From positions 1 through 64,000 of the forward strand of contig NZ_JBHZGK010000005.1 in NCBI RefSeq assembly GCF_051900425.1: a DNA stretch of 64,000 bases, written 5' to 3'. Below, in pieces: positions 17,252-26,144 of this stretch. Under the pieces are notes generated by a model that was not told the DNA's origin, did no database searches, and saw only the letters and a program-made list of their open reading frames with translations. Both the position numbers and the translations under genes were made by a program. This stretch comes from Frateuria_A sp051900425 (lineage in GTDB: Bacteria; Pseudomonadota; Gammaproteobacteria; Xanthomonadales; Rhodanobacteraceae). Each line of letters starts with the position of its first letter. The stretch's first letter is position 1.

Positions 17252-18451
17252 CTAGCGGCTGACCGCCGCCACCGCCTCGGCCACGTAATCGAGGTTGCCG
17301 CGGTTGAGCGCGGCCACGCAGATGCGCCCGGTGCCCAGCGCGTAGATGCCGTACTCCTCGCGCAGGCGTTCGACCTGCGCGCGGGACAGGCCCGAGTAGG
17401 AGAACATGCCGGCCTGCTGCTGGATGAAGGCGAACTGCGGCGCGCCGTGCGCGGCGAGCTTCTCGACGAGCCCTGCGCGCATCGCATGGATGCGCTCGCG
17501 CATGCCGGCCAGCTCGGCCTCCCACATCGCCCGCAGCTCCGGGCTGCCGAGCACGCCGGCAACCAGCGCGCCGCCGTGGGTGGACGGGCTCGAATAGTTG
17601 GCGCGGATGGTCTGCTTGATCTTGGCGCGCAGCCGCGCAGCCTCCTCCCGGTCGGCGCCGACGATCGACAGCGCGCCCACGCGCTCGCCGTACAGCGAGA
17701 ACGACTTGGAGTAGGAGCTGGCCACCACGAAGGCCTCGATGCCCGAGGCGGCGAACAGCCGGATCGCGGTGGCGTCGGCATCGATGCCCTCGTCGAAGCC
17801 CTGATAGGCGATGTCGACGAACGGCAGCAGGTTGCGCGCCTTGACCAGGTCGACCACCTGCTGCCACTGCTGCGCATCCAGGTCCACGCCGGTGGGGTTG
17901 TGGCAGCACGCGTGCAGCAGCACCACGGTGCCGGACTCCAGCCTGCCGAGGTCCTCCAGCATGCCGGCGAAATCCAGGCCGTGCGTGGCGGCGTCGTAGT
18001 AGCGGTAGTCGACGACCTCGAAGCCGGCGTTGCCGAACACCACGCGATGGTTTTCCCAGCTCGGGCTGCTGATCGCGATGCGCGCCCCGGGCAGCACCTT
18101 CTTGAGCAGGTCGGCGCCGACGCGCAGCGCGCCGCTGCCGCCGATGGTCTGCGCGGTGGCGACGCGACCGGCCTCCAGCAGCGGCGAGTCCTCGCCGAAC
18201 AGCAACTGCTGGGTCAGCGTGTCGTACACCGGCAGGCCGTCGATCGGCAGGTAGCCGCGCGGCTTGGCCTGCGCCGCCAGCGCCTGCTCCACCTCGCGCA
18301 CCGCGCGCAGCAGCGGGATGTGGCCTTGTTCGTCGACGTAGATGCCCACGCCCAGGTTGACCTTCTGCGGGCGCTGGTCGGCCAGGTAGGCCTCGGTAAG
18401 GCCGAGGATCGGATCACCCGGGGCCATTTCAACGGAAGCAAAGTGGGACAC
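17252..18451 (-). CDS. tyrB: Aromatic amino-acid aminotransferase (TyrB/AspC family)
   Basis: PLP enzyme of tyrosine/phenylalanine/aspartate transamination, 399 residues. No ATG fits; the GTG at 18451 gives VSHFASVEMAPGDPILGLTEAY, which aligns with family N-termini, whereas the ATG at 18427 would cut into them. Conserved features: HNPTG with Asn (about 190), Asp and Tyr in FVDIAYQGF (about 220), PLP lysine in SSYSKSFSLYGERVG (about 255), and the late arginine region. Substrate preference (aromatic versus aspartate) cannot be read with certainty. ttcA ends 41 bases upstream on the same strand. Confidence 0.88.
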   Translation of the reverse strand: MSHFASVEMAPGDPILGLTEAYLADQRPQKVNLGVGIYVDEQGHIPLLRAVREVEQALAAQAKPRGYLPIDGLPVYDTLTQQLLFGEDSPLLEAGRVATAQTIGGSGALRVGADLLKKVLPGARIAISSPSWENHRVVFGNAGFEVVDYRYYDAATHGLDFAGMLEDLGRLESGTVVLLHACCHNPTGVDLDAQQWQQVVDLVKARNLLPFVDIAYQGFDEGIDADATAIRLFAASGIEAFVVASSYSKSFSLYGERVGALSIVGADREEAARLRAKIKQTIRANYSSPSTHGGALVAGVLGSPELRAMWEAELAGMRERIHAMRAGLVEKLAAHGAPQFAFIQQQAGMFSYSGLSRAQVERLREEYGIYALGTGRICVAALNRGNLDYVAEAVAAVSR

Positions 18452-18492
18452 AGGAAGACTCGCGTGAAAAGTGGAAAGGAAAGTATGGACGT

Positions 18493-19386
18493 CTAGACGT
18501 CGTCGTCGACGAGCGCCGCGCCCGCCGGCTCGCCGGCCAGCCAGCCGTGCGCGTCGGCGCGTGGGGCACCTTCGCGCGCGCCCAGCGCGGCGAAGTCGAA
18601 CAGGTTGCGATCGGCCAGCTGCGAGGGCACGACATGGCCCAGCGCCCGGAAGATGGTTTCGCAGCGCCCGGGGTGCTGGGCTTCCCATTCCTGCAGCATG
18701 CGGCCGATCGCCTTGCGCTGCAGGTTCTCCTGCGAGCCGCAGAGGTTGCAGGGGATGATCGGAAACGCACGCTCGCGCGCGTACTCGGCGATGTCGCTCT
18801 CGCGACAGTAGGCGAGCGGCCGGACCACCACGTGGCGACCGTCGTCCGAGCGCAGCTTCGGCGGCATCGCCTTCAGGCTCGCGCCGTGGAACAGGTTGAG
18901 GAAGAACGTCCCCAGAATGTCGTCGCGGTGATGTCCCAGCGCGATGCGCGTGATGCCGTTCTCCGCCGCCCACTTGTAAAGCGCGCCGCGGCGCAGCCGC
19001 GAGCACAGGCTGCACATGGTCTTGCCCTCGGGGATCACGCGGGTGACCGTGCTGTAGGTGTCCTGCTCGATGATGTGGAACGGCACGCCGCGCGCGCCCA
19101 GGTAGTCCGGCAGCACACGGGCCGGAAAGCCGGGCTGCTTCTGGTCCAGGTTCACCGCGATCAGGTCGAAGCGCACCGGCGCCTTCGCCTGGAGCGAAAG
19201 CAGCAGGTCGAGCAGGGTGTAGGAATCCTTGCCGCCGGACAGGCAGACCATCACGCGGTCGCCGTCCTCGATCATCTGGAAATCGGCAATTGCCTGGCCG
19301 ACCTGGTGGCGCAGCCGCTTGGCCAGCCGGGCGGCCTCGTGGGCCCGCCTGCGATCGGCGCGGGGGTCGGGAAGAACGGTGGACAT
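18493..19386 (-). CDS. ttcA: tRNA 2-thiocytidine(32) synthetase TtcA
   Basis: Thiolates cytidine 32 of certain tRNAs using ATP and a [4Fe-4S] cluster. 297 residues from MSTVLPDP; an ATG three codons upstream (19395) is an alternative. PP-loop VCLSGGKDSYTLLDLL (about 47-62), and two cysteine pairs, MCSLCSRLRR (about 125) and PCNLCGSQENLQR (about 214), which hold the cluster. GHHRDDILGTFFLN is also conserved. Divergent from ydcH with 78 bases between starts. Confidence 0.94.
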   Translation of the reverse strand: MSTVLPDPRADRRRAHEAARLAKRLRHQVGQAIADFQMIEDGDRVMVCLSGGKDSYTLLDLLLSLQAKAPVRFDLIAVNLDQKQPGFPARVLPDYLGARGVPFHIIEQDTYSTVTRVIPEGKTMCSLCSRLRRGALYKWAAENGITRIALGHHRDDILGTFFLNLFHGASLKAMPPKLRSDDGRHVVVRPLAYCRESDIAEYARERAFPIIPCNLCGSQENLQRKAIGRMLQEWEAQHPGRCETIFRALGHVVPSQLADRNLFDFAALGAREGAPRADAHGWLAGEPAGAALVDDDV

Positions 19387-19464
19387 GTGCGTCATTGTAC
19401 CCTGCCCGCCGCCGCTGCCCGGCAGCGTTACACTGTGGGCCTGTGCCCCACCGTCACGTCCGCC

Positions 19465-19671
19465 ATGCAGGTCCAGGACCCCATCCAGATCGCCCGCCGC
19501 CTGGCCGAACTGCGCCAGGAGCACCGCGACCTGGACGCGGCGATCAGCCACATGGCCACCCATCCGGCGCGCGACGAGCTGCAGTTGACGCGACTGAAGA
19601 AGCGCAAGTTGCTGCTCAAGGACGCGATCGCGCGGCTGGAGAGCAAGATGATCCCGGACCTGGACGCCTGA
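19465..19671 (+). CDS. DUF465 (YdcH family) small coiled-coil protein
   Basis: 68 residues, almost entirely helical: LAELRQEHRDLDAAISHM, then LQLTRLKKRKLLLKDAIARLES, the YdcH/DUF465 signature. Known members are small, abundant proteobacterial proteins of unclear function. The stop overlaps the following acetyltransferase start (TGATG), so the two are translationally coupled. Confidence 0.85.
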   Translation: MQVQDPIQIARRLAELRQEHRDLDAAISHMATHPARDELQLTRLKKRKLLLKDAIARLESKMIPDLDA

Positions 19672-20267
19672 TGCCGACGCCCGCCGTGCTGCAGGACGCG
19701 CACGTCGTCCTCGAACCGCTCGCTGCCGAACACGTCCCGTCGCTGGAGACGGCTGCCGCCGACGGCGAGTTGTGGCGATTGTGGTTCACCTCGGTGCCGG
19801 CGCCGGGCGGGATGGCCGCCTACGTGGAAAAGGCGCTGGCCGGGCAGCGCGAGGGGCGCATGCTGCCGTTCGCCATCCGCGAGCGCGCCACCGGCGAGCT
19901 GGTCGGCAGCACGCGCTTCTATGACCTGGTCGACGACCCGCCGCGCGCGGCGATCGGCTACACCTGGTACGCCAGGCGCTGGCAGAAGAGCCACCTCAAC
20001 ACCGCCTGCAAGCGGCTGCTGCTGGAGCATGCGTTCGAACGGATGGGGCGCGTGGCGGTGGAGTTCCACACCGACGGGCGCAACCTCGATTCGCAGCGGG
20101 CGATCGAGCGGCTGGGGGCGCAGCGCGAGGGGGTGCTTCGCGCGCACAAGCGGCGGCCGGACGGGAGCCTGCGCGATACGGTCTGTTATTCGATCCTTGC
20201 GCGCGAGTGGCCGGACGTGAAGCGCTGGCTGGAGTTGCGGCTGGCGCGGCTGGCTGCTTCGAGCTAG
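19671..20267 (+). CDS. GNAT-family N-acetyltransferase (RimJ/RimL-like)
   Basis: 198-residue acetyl-CoA-dependent transferase. The RimJ-like fold shows LEPLAAEHVPSLETAA at the start, then RERATGELVGSTRFYDL, IGYTWYARRWQKSHLNTACKRLLLEHAFERMG (acetyl-CoA site region) and EFHTDGRNLDSQRAIERLGAQREGVLRAHKRRPDGSLRDTVCYSI, typical of the RimL/YdaF subgroup that modifies N-termini or small molecules. Substrate unknown. Coupled to ydcH. Confidence 0.85.
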   Translation: MPTPAVLQDAHVVLEPLAAEHVPSLETAAADGELWRLWFTSVPAPGGMAAYVEKALAGQREGRMLPFAIRERATGELVGSTRFYDLVDDPPRAAIGYTWYARRWQKSHLNTACKRLLLEHAFERMGRVAVEFHTDGRNLDSQRAIERLGAQREGVLRAHKRRPDGSLRDTVCYSILAREWPDVKRWLELRLARLAASS

Positions 20268-20295
20268 CGCTTCGGCTTTGCGGGGGTTTCTCGCA

Positions 20296-20347
20296 AGCCT
20301 TGGCCCCCTCTCCCCTCCCGGGAGAAGGCCGGGGTGAGGGGCCGGGG
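20296..20347. repeat. CTCTCCCC-family inverted repeat
   Basis: CCCCCTCTCCCCTCCCGGGA followed by GAAGGCCGGGGTGAGGGGCCGG: an imperfect stem between the convergent acetyltransferase and efflux operon ends. Same family as at 16014-16062. Confidence 0.65.
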
Positions 20348-20362
20348 CGCGCCCGGAACTTC

Positions 20363-21364
20363 CTAGCGCACCCCGCGCGGATGCACTTCCACCGTCGCAG
20401 TCATTCCCGCCGCGAGCATCGTCCCGGGCGGCATGTTCGACGTATCGATCGCGATCCGCACCGGCACGCGCTGCGCCAGCCGCACCCAGTTGAAGGTCGG
20501 ATTGACGTCCGCCAGCAGGTCGCCGCCGGCCGGGTTGTCGCGGTCGGTAATGCCGTGCGCGATGCCGGTGATGGTGCCTTCGAGATGCACGCCGCCGGCC
20601 ATCAGCCGCACGTCGACCGGATCACCGACGCGCAGCTGCGGCAGCTTGGTCTCCTCGAAGTAGCCGTAGAGGTAGTAGCTGTGCGCGTCGATCAGGGCCA
20701 GCCGCGGCGTGCCGGTGGCGGCGTAGTCGCCCACGCGCACGGCGAGGTTGGTGACGTAGCCGTCGACCGGGGCGCGTACCTCGGTTCGTTCCAGGTCCAG
20801 TTGCGCACGATCCAGCGCCACCTGCGCCTGCTCGACCGCCGCTGCAGCCTGCTCGCGCGCGGCGTTGGCCTGGCTGCCGCCGGCCTGGGCCTGCTGCCAG
20901 CTCGCGCGGGCGGCGCTGGCGGTGGCGGCGGCATCGCTGCGCGCCTCGCGCGAGATGACGTCGCCCATCTGAGCGCGCCGCTGCGCCTGTTCGGCATACA
21001 TGCGGTACTGCGCCTGCCGGGCCTTGGCGCTGGCCACGGCCGCGGCGATGTTGGCGCCGGCGGCGCGCGCGCCGGCTTCGGCCGCGGCCAGGTTGGCCTC
21101 GGCCTGCGCCACCGCATTGCGGAAGCGCGCCTGGTCGATCACCAGCAGCAGGTCACCCTTGTGCACGAACTGGTTGTCGACCACCGCCACGCGATCGACC
21201 AGCCCGGAGACGTCAGGTGCCACCCGCACCACCTCGGCCCGCACGCGACCGTCGCGCGTCCACGGCGCGTAAAGGTAGTGCTTCCACAGCGCGTGGCCGA
21301 GCAGCACGGCGAGCACCACCACGGTGGCGGTGACCAGGAATCGGAGCAGGGCGGCAGCTTTCAT
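20363..21364 (-). CDS. Membrane-fusion (HlyD/AaeA-type) subunit of FUSC efflux system
   Basis: 333 residues. One N-terminal membrane helix (LLRFLVTATVVVLAVLLGHALW), first lipoyl half-domain (VRVAPDVSGLVDRVAVVDNQFVHKGDLLLVID), a long alanine/glutamine-rich coiled-coil hairpin (about 85-195), second half (VRAPVDGYVTNLAVRVGDYAATG) and a beta-barrel domain. This matches periplasmic adaptors that partner FUSC-type permeases (E. coli AaeA with AaeB, exporting aromatic acids). Last gene of a marR-FUSC-DUF1656-adaptor operon. Substrate inferred only. Confidence 0.88.
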   Translation of the reverse strand: MKAAALLRFLVTATVVVLAVLLGHALWKHYLYAPWTRDGRVRAEVVRVAPDVSGLVDRVAVVDNQFVHKGDLLLVIDQARFRNAVAQAEANLAAAEAGARAAGANIAAAVASAKARQAQYRMYAEQAQRRAQMGDVISREARSDAAATASAARASWQQAQAGGSQANAAREQAAAAVEQAQVALDRAQLDLERTEVRAPVDGYVTNLAVRVGDYAATGTPRLALIDAHSYYLYGYFEETKLPQLRVGDPVDVRLMAGGVHLEGTITGIAHGITDRDNPAGGDLLADVNPTFNWVRLAQRVPVRIAIDTSNMPPGTMLAAGMTATVEVHPRGVR

Positions 21365-21374
21365 GGGGACAGGG

Positions 21375-21575
21375 TCAGCGGATCAGCAATAGTCCGGCGG
21401 CGCCGAACAGACAGACGAACAGGGCGAAACGGAATAGCGAGGGATGCCACAGGCGTCGGTACAGGCCGGCCCGCCCGATGGCCAGGTCCAGCACCACCAT
21501 CACCGCGAAGCTGAGCAGGAACACGGCCAGCAGGCTCGGCATCATCACGCCGAAGAGTTCGATCTCAGGCGGCAC
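21375..21575 (-). CDS. DUF1656 inner-membrane protein (AaeX-like)
   Basis: 66 residues from a GTG that overlaps the FUSC stop by 11 bases; it begins VPPEIELFGVMMPSLL, close to the usual DUF1656 start. Two hydrophobic segments (LLAVFLLSFAVMVVLDLAI and FALFVCLFGAAGLLLI). DUF1656/AaeX proteins consistently accompany FUSC pumps; their role is unknown. An internal ATG (MMPSLL) is possible but would lose the conserved N-terminus. Confidence 0.8.
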   Translation of the reverse strand: MPPEIELFGVMMPSLLAVFLLSFAVMVVLDLAIGRAGLYRRLWHPSLFRFALFVCLFGAAGLLLIR

Positions 21576-23661
21576 GGGCGCCCCCCGGCAGCGGCATGTA
21601 GGCGCCCAGCGGCGATTCCTCGTCGCGCAGTGCGCTGCGCAGCTGGTAGAGGTGCCGACGCGCGCTGGCGCCGCGCGGCGCAGCATGGATGGCGGCAAGC
21701 ACGGCGGCGTCGGCGCTCTCCCAGCGCGCCGCTTCCGGAGCGCGATACAGGTCGGCCACCGCCGCGAGCGCAGCCCGCGAGGCATCGCGCGCGGCGGCGG
21801 GCAGCTCGTTGCCGCTCAGGTCCTGACGCAATTCGATCACCGCCCGGCCGCTCTCCTGCACCGCCAGCGACCAGGCCAGCAGGTGTCGCGACTCGTCGCT
21901 GTCCGGCCGCGTATGCGCCACCACCTGCTGCAGCAGGTCGCGGCTGATACTTTCGAAGCGCCAGCCCAGCCCCGGGAGCGGCGCGCCGGCCGCCAGCGTG
22001 ACCTGTTCGCGCAACCGCTGCAGCTGGCGCCGGCGCTGCCACGCTGTGCCGGTGACGCCGGGCATCACCATGAAGGCCACCCCGGAAAGGCCCAGGCCCG
22101 CGACCTGCGCGATGGCGTCGTTGAGGAAGTGCGTGGGGTCGTACACCATCGGGTTCTTCAGCGCGAGGATGTAGACGAAGCCCAGCGTGTAGCCGGCGCC
22201 GACGCCCGGCAACGTGTCGCGCGTGGCCAGGTACGGCCCGATCAGCAGCAGGCCGGCGGTCGCGCAGACCAGCATGGCAAAACCCTCGCTGCCCGGCAGC
22301 AGCACGAACACCGCCACGAAGCCCGCGGCCATGCCGCCGGCATACCCGTAGAACGTGCGGGTGGCCGCGGCAACGGGGTTCGGCGAGGCCGCCAGCAGGC
22401 CGGCGAAGATCGTCGCCAGCAACATGGCGCTGCCGCCGAAGGCCCAGCCGCTGGCCAGCCAGAAGGCGGCCAGCACCAGCATGGTGAGGAAGGTGCGCAG
22501 CGTCGCCACCGCGGCGCCGGCCAGGTCGTTGCCGCGACGGAAGTGCACGCGCTCGACGCTGCCACGCAGGCTGCCCGCGCGCAGCGAGGCCTCCACCGCG
22601 GCGAAGTCGGCCAGCTCGTCGGCAAAGCGCTGCACCAGCGCAGCGCCCGTGTCGAACTCCAGCCGCGCCGCCGGCTCGTCGAAGCGCTCGCCAAGCGCGG
22701 CGACCTGTGCCGGCAGGCTTTCCACGCAGACGCGCAGGCGCCGGGTCAGCAGCGCCGGATCGTGCTGCTCCCCCTGCGGCAGCGACAGCGCCTCGCCGAT
22801 CGGCCGATACGCGCCGACCAGCGCTGCCGCCACGGCATCGCGGCCGCGCCGCTGCAGGCGGTTGATCAGGTGATGCAGCGACTGGAAGCTGGTGGCGGCG
22901 GCCATGTAGCGCTGGTTGAGCAGGCGCATGCGCGCGCTGCGCGTGCGCACCTCCGGATCCTCGAAGATGACCGAGGCGCGCAGGTCCTCCAGGTGCACGG
23001 CCGCGCGCACGAACTCCAGGTGCGCCTGTTCCATCCGCGCCCGCGGCAGCGCACCGCCGGTGCTCTCGCGCACGAAGTCGATGAAGCGTGCGAACTGCGT
23101 ACGCGCGCTCTGCCTGAGCACCACGCGCAGCCTTTGCGGAAGCAGCAGGTCGCTCACCACGGCGGCGACCAGGATGCCCAGCAGCACCTCGCTCACGCGC
23201 ATCACGGCCGAGTCGAAGCTGTTCAGCGGATTGCCTACCGCCGGCAACGTCACGATGGCGGCGGTATAGCCGGCCAGCACGAAACCGTAGGCCATGAAAT
23301 TGCGATACAGCGTGGCGCCGCCGGCGCACAGCGCCAGCCATGCCGACAAGACCAGGAAGAACAGCTCGCGCTGCTGCGGGAACAACGCGATCAGCGCCAG
23401 CCCGAACAGGCTGCCGGCCAGCGTGCCCAGCGCGCGGTAGAAACTCTTCGCCAGCACCATGCCGCTGTGCGGGTGCATCACCACCGCCACGGTGATCATC
23501 GTGGTCGAGGGCTGTTCGAGCTTGAGCCACATCGCCAGCCACGCCGCCGCGTACATCGCCAGCAGTGACTTGGCGACGAACAGCCAGGCGCGCGATTCCT
23601 CGGCGAGGAAAGCGCGCAGCCAAGGCCAGCGCGGCAACGTGGCGGTCGTGGTGGCGGACAT
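21565..23661 (-). CDS. FUSC-family inner-membrane efflux transporter (AaeB-like)
   Basis: 698 residues from MSATTTATLPRW; earlier starts would run back over the marR gene. Two blocks of membrane segments: the first at about 25-170 (FVAKSLLAMYAAAWLAMWL, TITVAVVMHPHSG, LAGSLFGLALIALF, VLAGYTAAIVTLPAV), and the second at about 380-530 after a cytoplasmic domain (LTMLVLAAFWLASGWAF, MAAGFVAVFVLLPG, LLLIGPYLATRDTLPG). The duplicated layout is standard for FUSC/AaeB exporters of aromatic acids or similar toxicants. Overlaps DUF1656 and follows marR by 14 bases. Confidence 0.88.
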   Translation of the reverse strand: MSATTTATLPRWPWLRAFLAEESRAWLFVAKSLLAMYAAAWLAMWLKLEQPSTTMITVAVVMHPHSGMVLAKSFYRALGTLAGSLFGLALIALFPQQRELFFLVLSAWLALCAGGATLYRNFMAYGFVLAGYTAAIVTLPAVGNPLNSFDSAVMRVSEVLLGILVAAVVSDLLLPQRLRVVLRQSARTQFARFIDFVRESTGGALPRARMEQAHLEFVRAAVHLEDLRASVIFEDPEVRTRSARMRLLNQRYMAAATSFQSLHHLINRLQRRGRDAVAAALVGAYRPIGEALSLPQGEQHDPALLTRRLRVCVESLPAQVAALGERFDEPAARLEFDTGAALVQRFADELADFAAVEASLRAGSLRGSVERVHFRRGNDLAGAAVATLRTFLTMLVLAAFWLASGWAFGGSAMLLATIFAGLLAASPNPVAAATRTFYGYAGGMAAGFVAVFVLLPGSEGFAMLVCATAGLLLIGPYLATRDTLPGVGAGYTLGFVYILALKNPMVYDPTHFLNDAIAQVAGLGLSGVAFMVMPGVTGTAWQRRRQLQRLREQVTLAAGAPLPGLGWRFESISRDLLQQVVAHTRPDSDESRHLLAWSLAVQESGRAVIELRQDLSGNELPAAARDASRAALAAVADLYRAPEAARWESADAAVLAAIHAAPRGASARRHLYQLRSALRDEESPLGAYMPLPGGARAA

Positions 23662-23675
23662 GGTCGGTGAAGCCT

Positions 23676-24173
23676 TCAGCCGCGGCGGTCGAACCCGTCG
23701 AGGAATTTCTTGAGCAGCCGTTCCAGCTCGGCCTGCTCGCGCGCGGTCAGTCCCTCGGCCTGTTCGTCCAGCAGGGCGCAGATCGAGGGCAGGAAGCGTT
23801 CGATCAGGGCGATCCCGGCGGGCGTGAGACTGAGGATCAGCTTGCGGCGGTCGTCCTCGCTGGCGGCACGCTCGATCAGGCCCTTCTCGCACAGCTCGTT
23901 GGTAAGCCGCGTGACGTTCGCCGCCTTCTCGCCCGAGCTCTGCGCCAGCTCGGACGCACTCAGCCCGGCGCCCTCGGTGCCGTAGAGCATCATCAGCAGG
24001 TTGTACTGCGGATGGTTGAGGCCGAAGGGCTTGAGCGCGGCGTTGGCATCGTCGTGGACGCGCTTGTGCAGGTGCTTGATGAGGCGCACGAGCACGGCCG
24101 GGGCGCGCGGGAACGCGGGGTGGCGCCGGCGGGTGACGGCGAGACGCTGTTCGGTGGGGAGGAAGCTGCTCAT
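23676..24173 (-). CDS. MarR-family transcriptional regulator
   Basis: 165 residues. MarR winged helix: PQYNLLMMLYGTEGAGLSASELAQSSGEKAANVTRLTNELCEKGLIERAASEDDRRKLILSLTPAG (about 55-120), with the DDRRKL wing typical of ligand-responsive repressors. First gene of the efflux operon. A palindrome in its own promoter (24201-24217) makes autoregulation, relieved by an efflux substrate such as an aromatic acid, the natural model. Confidence 0.92.
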   Translation of the reverse strand: MSSFLPTEQRLAVTRRRHPAFPRAPAVLVRLIKHLHKRVHDDANAALKPFGLNHPQYNLLMMLYGTEGAGLSASELAQSSGEKAANVTRLTNELCEKGLIERAASEDDRRKLILSLTPAGIALIERFLPSICALLDEQAEGLTAREQAELERLLKKFLDGFDRRG

Positions 24174-24194
24174 GGGATGTTTGCTGCTTTGGCG

Positions 24195-24223
24195 ATATTA
24201 CATTTATGTACTAAATGACGCAA
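24195..24223 (-). promoter_or_regulatory. Efflux-operon promoter with MarR-type operator filling the spacer
   Basis: Minus strand: -35 TTGCGT (24218-24223), 17-base spacer, -10 TAATAT (24195-24200). The spacer is exactly CATTTATGTACTAAATG on the plus strand (24201-24217): six-base arms CATTTA/TAAATG around TGTAC. The length and AT-rich symmetry suit a MarR dimer, and binding there would exclude RNA polymerase. The start codon is 22 bases downstream. Confidence 0.75.
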
Positions 24224-24235
24224 CGGTCTGCGAGC

Positions 24236-24600
24236 AGCTCCCTCTCCCCTCCGGGGAGAGGGTTGGGCTGAGGGCGCTTGCTCGCGGGAATGTTTGGTCT
24301 CGAGCTTGCGTTGGGCGTCGCCCTTGCGTGGCCTCCGCGCGACCTGGCTCGCCAGCCCCGGGAGCCGACGCAAGAACGACAAGCAAAGGCAGCACTCCTG
24401 CAGACAGCCCCGCGAGCCCCGGCCCCTCACCCCAGCCCTCTCCCCGGAGGGGAGAGGGGGCAACGCGCGGCGAACGTGCACCAGCGCGCTCTCTTCCTGC
24501 CTCAGCTCCCGAGCGCCGGCAGGCGATCGGAAGCCAGCCGCAGGCGAGCCCAGTCGCAGGGAGGCCACGCAAGCACGAAAGCCAAGGCCCACCCATGCGG
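24236..24600. repeat. Intergenic mosaic of CTCTCCCC stems and the GGCGATCGGAAGCC unit
   Basis: 505 bases separate marR and ubiE. 24240-24275 and 24415-24465 carry CTCTCCCC...GGGGAGAG stems in the same orientation, and 24508-24570 carries the GAGCGCCGGCAGGCGATCGG unit that continues AAGCCAGCCGCAGGCGAGCC. These are parts of the composite element seen complete at 31568-31875 and 35419-35715. No gene. The ubiE promoter must lie near 24600-24670, but I see no clear boxes. Confidence 0.7.
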
Positions 24601-24678
24601 GAGGCATCCCCGCGAGCCCCACCCCCACTCCCAGAAAGGCGGCGGGAACCGAAGCGAAAGGCTGTAGCATTGCCGCCC

Positions 24679-25431
24679 ATGAGCGAGCAGCCCAAGACCA
24701 CCCATTTCGGTTTCCGCGACGTCCCCGTCGGCGACAAGCAGAAGCTGGTCGGCCAGGTATTCACCTCCGTCGCGCGCAGCTACGACCTGATGAACGACCT
24801 CATGTCGTTTGGCGTCCATCGCTTGTGGAAGCGCCACTTCGTCGCGATCAGCGGCGTGCGCCCCGGCGACCGCGTGCTGGACCTGGCAGGCGGCACCGGC
24901 GACATCGCCGCGCTGCTCAAGCCGGTGGTCGGCGGCGAAGGGGAGGTGGTGGTCGGCGACATCAACGCCGCCATGCTCGGCGTGGGCCGCGACCGCATGA
25001 CCGACCGCGGCCTGGTCTCGGGCCTGCGCTGGGCGCAGATGAACGCCGAGTGCCTGCCCTTCCCCGACAACAGTTTCGATGCCGTCACCATGGCCTTTGG
25101 CCTGCGCAACGTCACCGACAAGGACAAGGCGCTGGCCGACATCTGCCGCGTGCTCAAGCCCGGCGGCCGCGCGCTGGTTCTGGAGTTCTCGCGCGTGCAG
25201 AGCGAGCTGTTCGGCAAGCTCTACGACTTCCATTCGTTCAAGGTGCTGCCGAAGCTCGGCCGGCTGTTCGCCGGCGACGCCGACAGCTACCAGTACCTGG
25301 CCGAATCGATCCGCAAGCACCCGGACCAGCAGACCTTGAAGGGCATGATGGAGGCGGCCGGTTTCGGCCGCGTGGAAGTGCGCAACCTGACCAACGGCAT
25401 CGTCGCCATCCACAAGGCCTGGAAGCTCTGA
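24679..25431 (+). CDS. ubiE: Ubiquinone/menaquinone C-methyltransferase UbiE
   Basis: SAM-dependent C-methylation of 2-methoxy-6-polyprenyl-1,4-benzoquinol in ubiquinone synthesis. 250 residues, E. coli 251. Start MSEQPKTTHFGFRDVPVGDKQKLVGQVFTSVARSYDLMNDLMSFG. SAM motif VLDLAGGTGDIAALLKP (about 69-85), AMLGVGRDRM, family signature FDAVTMAFGLRNVTDKDKAL (about 133-152), and the C-terminal NLTNGIVAIHKAWKL. XanB2 near the end of the window supplies 4-hydroxybenzoate for the same pathway. The next gene starts four bases after its stop. Confidence 0.96.
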   Translation: MSEQPKTTHFGFRDVPVGDKQKLVGQVFTSVARSYDLMNDLMSFGVHRLWKRHFVAISGVRPGDRVLDLAGGTGDIAALLKPVVGGEGEVVVGDINAAMLGVGRDRMTDRGLVSGLRWAQMNAECLPFPDNSFDAVTMAFGLRNVTDKDKALADICRVLKPGGRALVLEFSRVQSELFGKLYDFHSFKVLPKLGRLFAGDADSYQYLAESIRKHPDQQTLKGMMEAAGFGRVEVRNLTNGIVAIHKAWKL

Positions 25432-25435
25432 AGCC

Positions 25436-26071
25436 ATGAACCACGGCGCGCAGCTCGAGCGGCTGAAGGCTTTTTCGGACGCCGTGTTCGCCATCGCCAT
25501 CACCCTGCTGGTGATCGAAGTGCACGTACCGCGGCTGGACACGCTCGACGATGCGGCCTACCTCGCTGCGCTGGCGCACCTGGCGCCCAGCTTCATGGGC
25601 TTCGTGCTGAGCTTCCTCACCATCGGCGCGCTGTGGATGGCGCATCACCGGCTGTTCGGTGTGCTGGAAGGCTTCGAGCCGAAACTGATGTGGCCGAACA
25701 TGCTGCTGCTGATGGTGATCGCCTTCATGCCCTTCGCCACCGCGCTGATGAGTTCCAACCCGCTCGCGCGCGTGCCGGAGGTGTTCTACTCGGCCACCCT
25801 GCTGGCCGCCGGCCTGTTGCAGTTGCTGCTGTTCCAGGTGGCGCTCAAGCCCGGACGGGTGCGTGCGGACGTGCCACCGGAAGAGGTCAATGCGTTGCGC
25901 TGGCGTTCGCTGACGCTGCCGACCGCCGCGAGCATCGCACTGCTGACCGCCTGGCGCATGCCCGGCAACAACAACTTTTTCCTCTTGCTGATCCCGCTGC
26001 TGGCGCGCGCCTACGCCGCACTCGGCCGCCGCCGCGCGCTGCGGCAGCTCGCCACGCCGGCGACGCCCTGA
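25436..26071 (+). CDS. TMEM175-family (DUF1211) potassium channel-like protein
   Basis: 211 residues with about six membrane segments. The first contains the signature RLKAFSDAVFAIAITLLVIEV, in which the FSDAVFAIAIT stretch lines the pore of bacterial TMEM175 K+ channels. A single six-helix repeat, as usual in bacteria, so it would act as a tetramer. It follows ubiE by four bases, though no functional tie to quinones is known. Confidence 0.85.
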   Translation: MNHGAQLERLKAFSDAVFAIAITLLVIEVHVPRLDTLDDAAYLAALAHLAPSFMGFVLSFLTIGALWMAHHRLFGVLEGFEPKLMWPNMLLLMVIAFMPFATALMSSNPLARVPEVFYSATLLAAGLLQLLLFQVALKPGRVRADVPPEEVNALRWRSLTLPTAASIALLTAWRMPGNNNFFLLLIPLLARAYAALGRRRALRQLATPATP

Positions 26072-26144
26072 GCGGCTGATCCAGGTCATGGGCACGCGGT
26101 GGGCGCCGCCGTACGGTGGCACTCCCATCCTGCGAGTGGCCACC

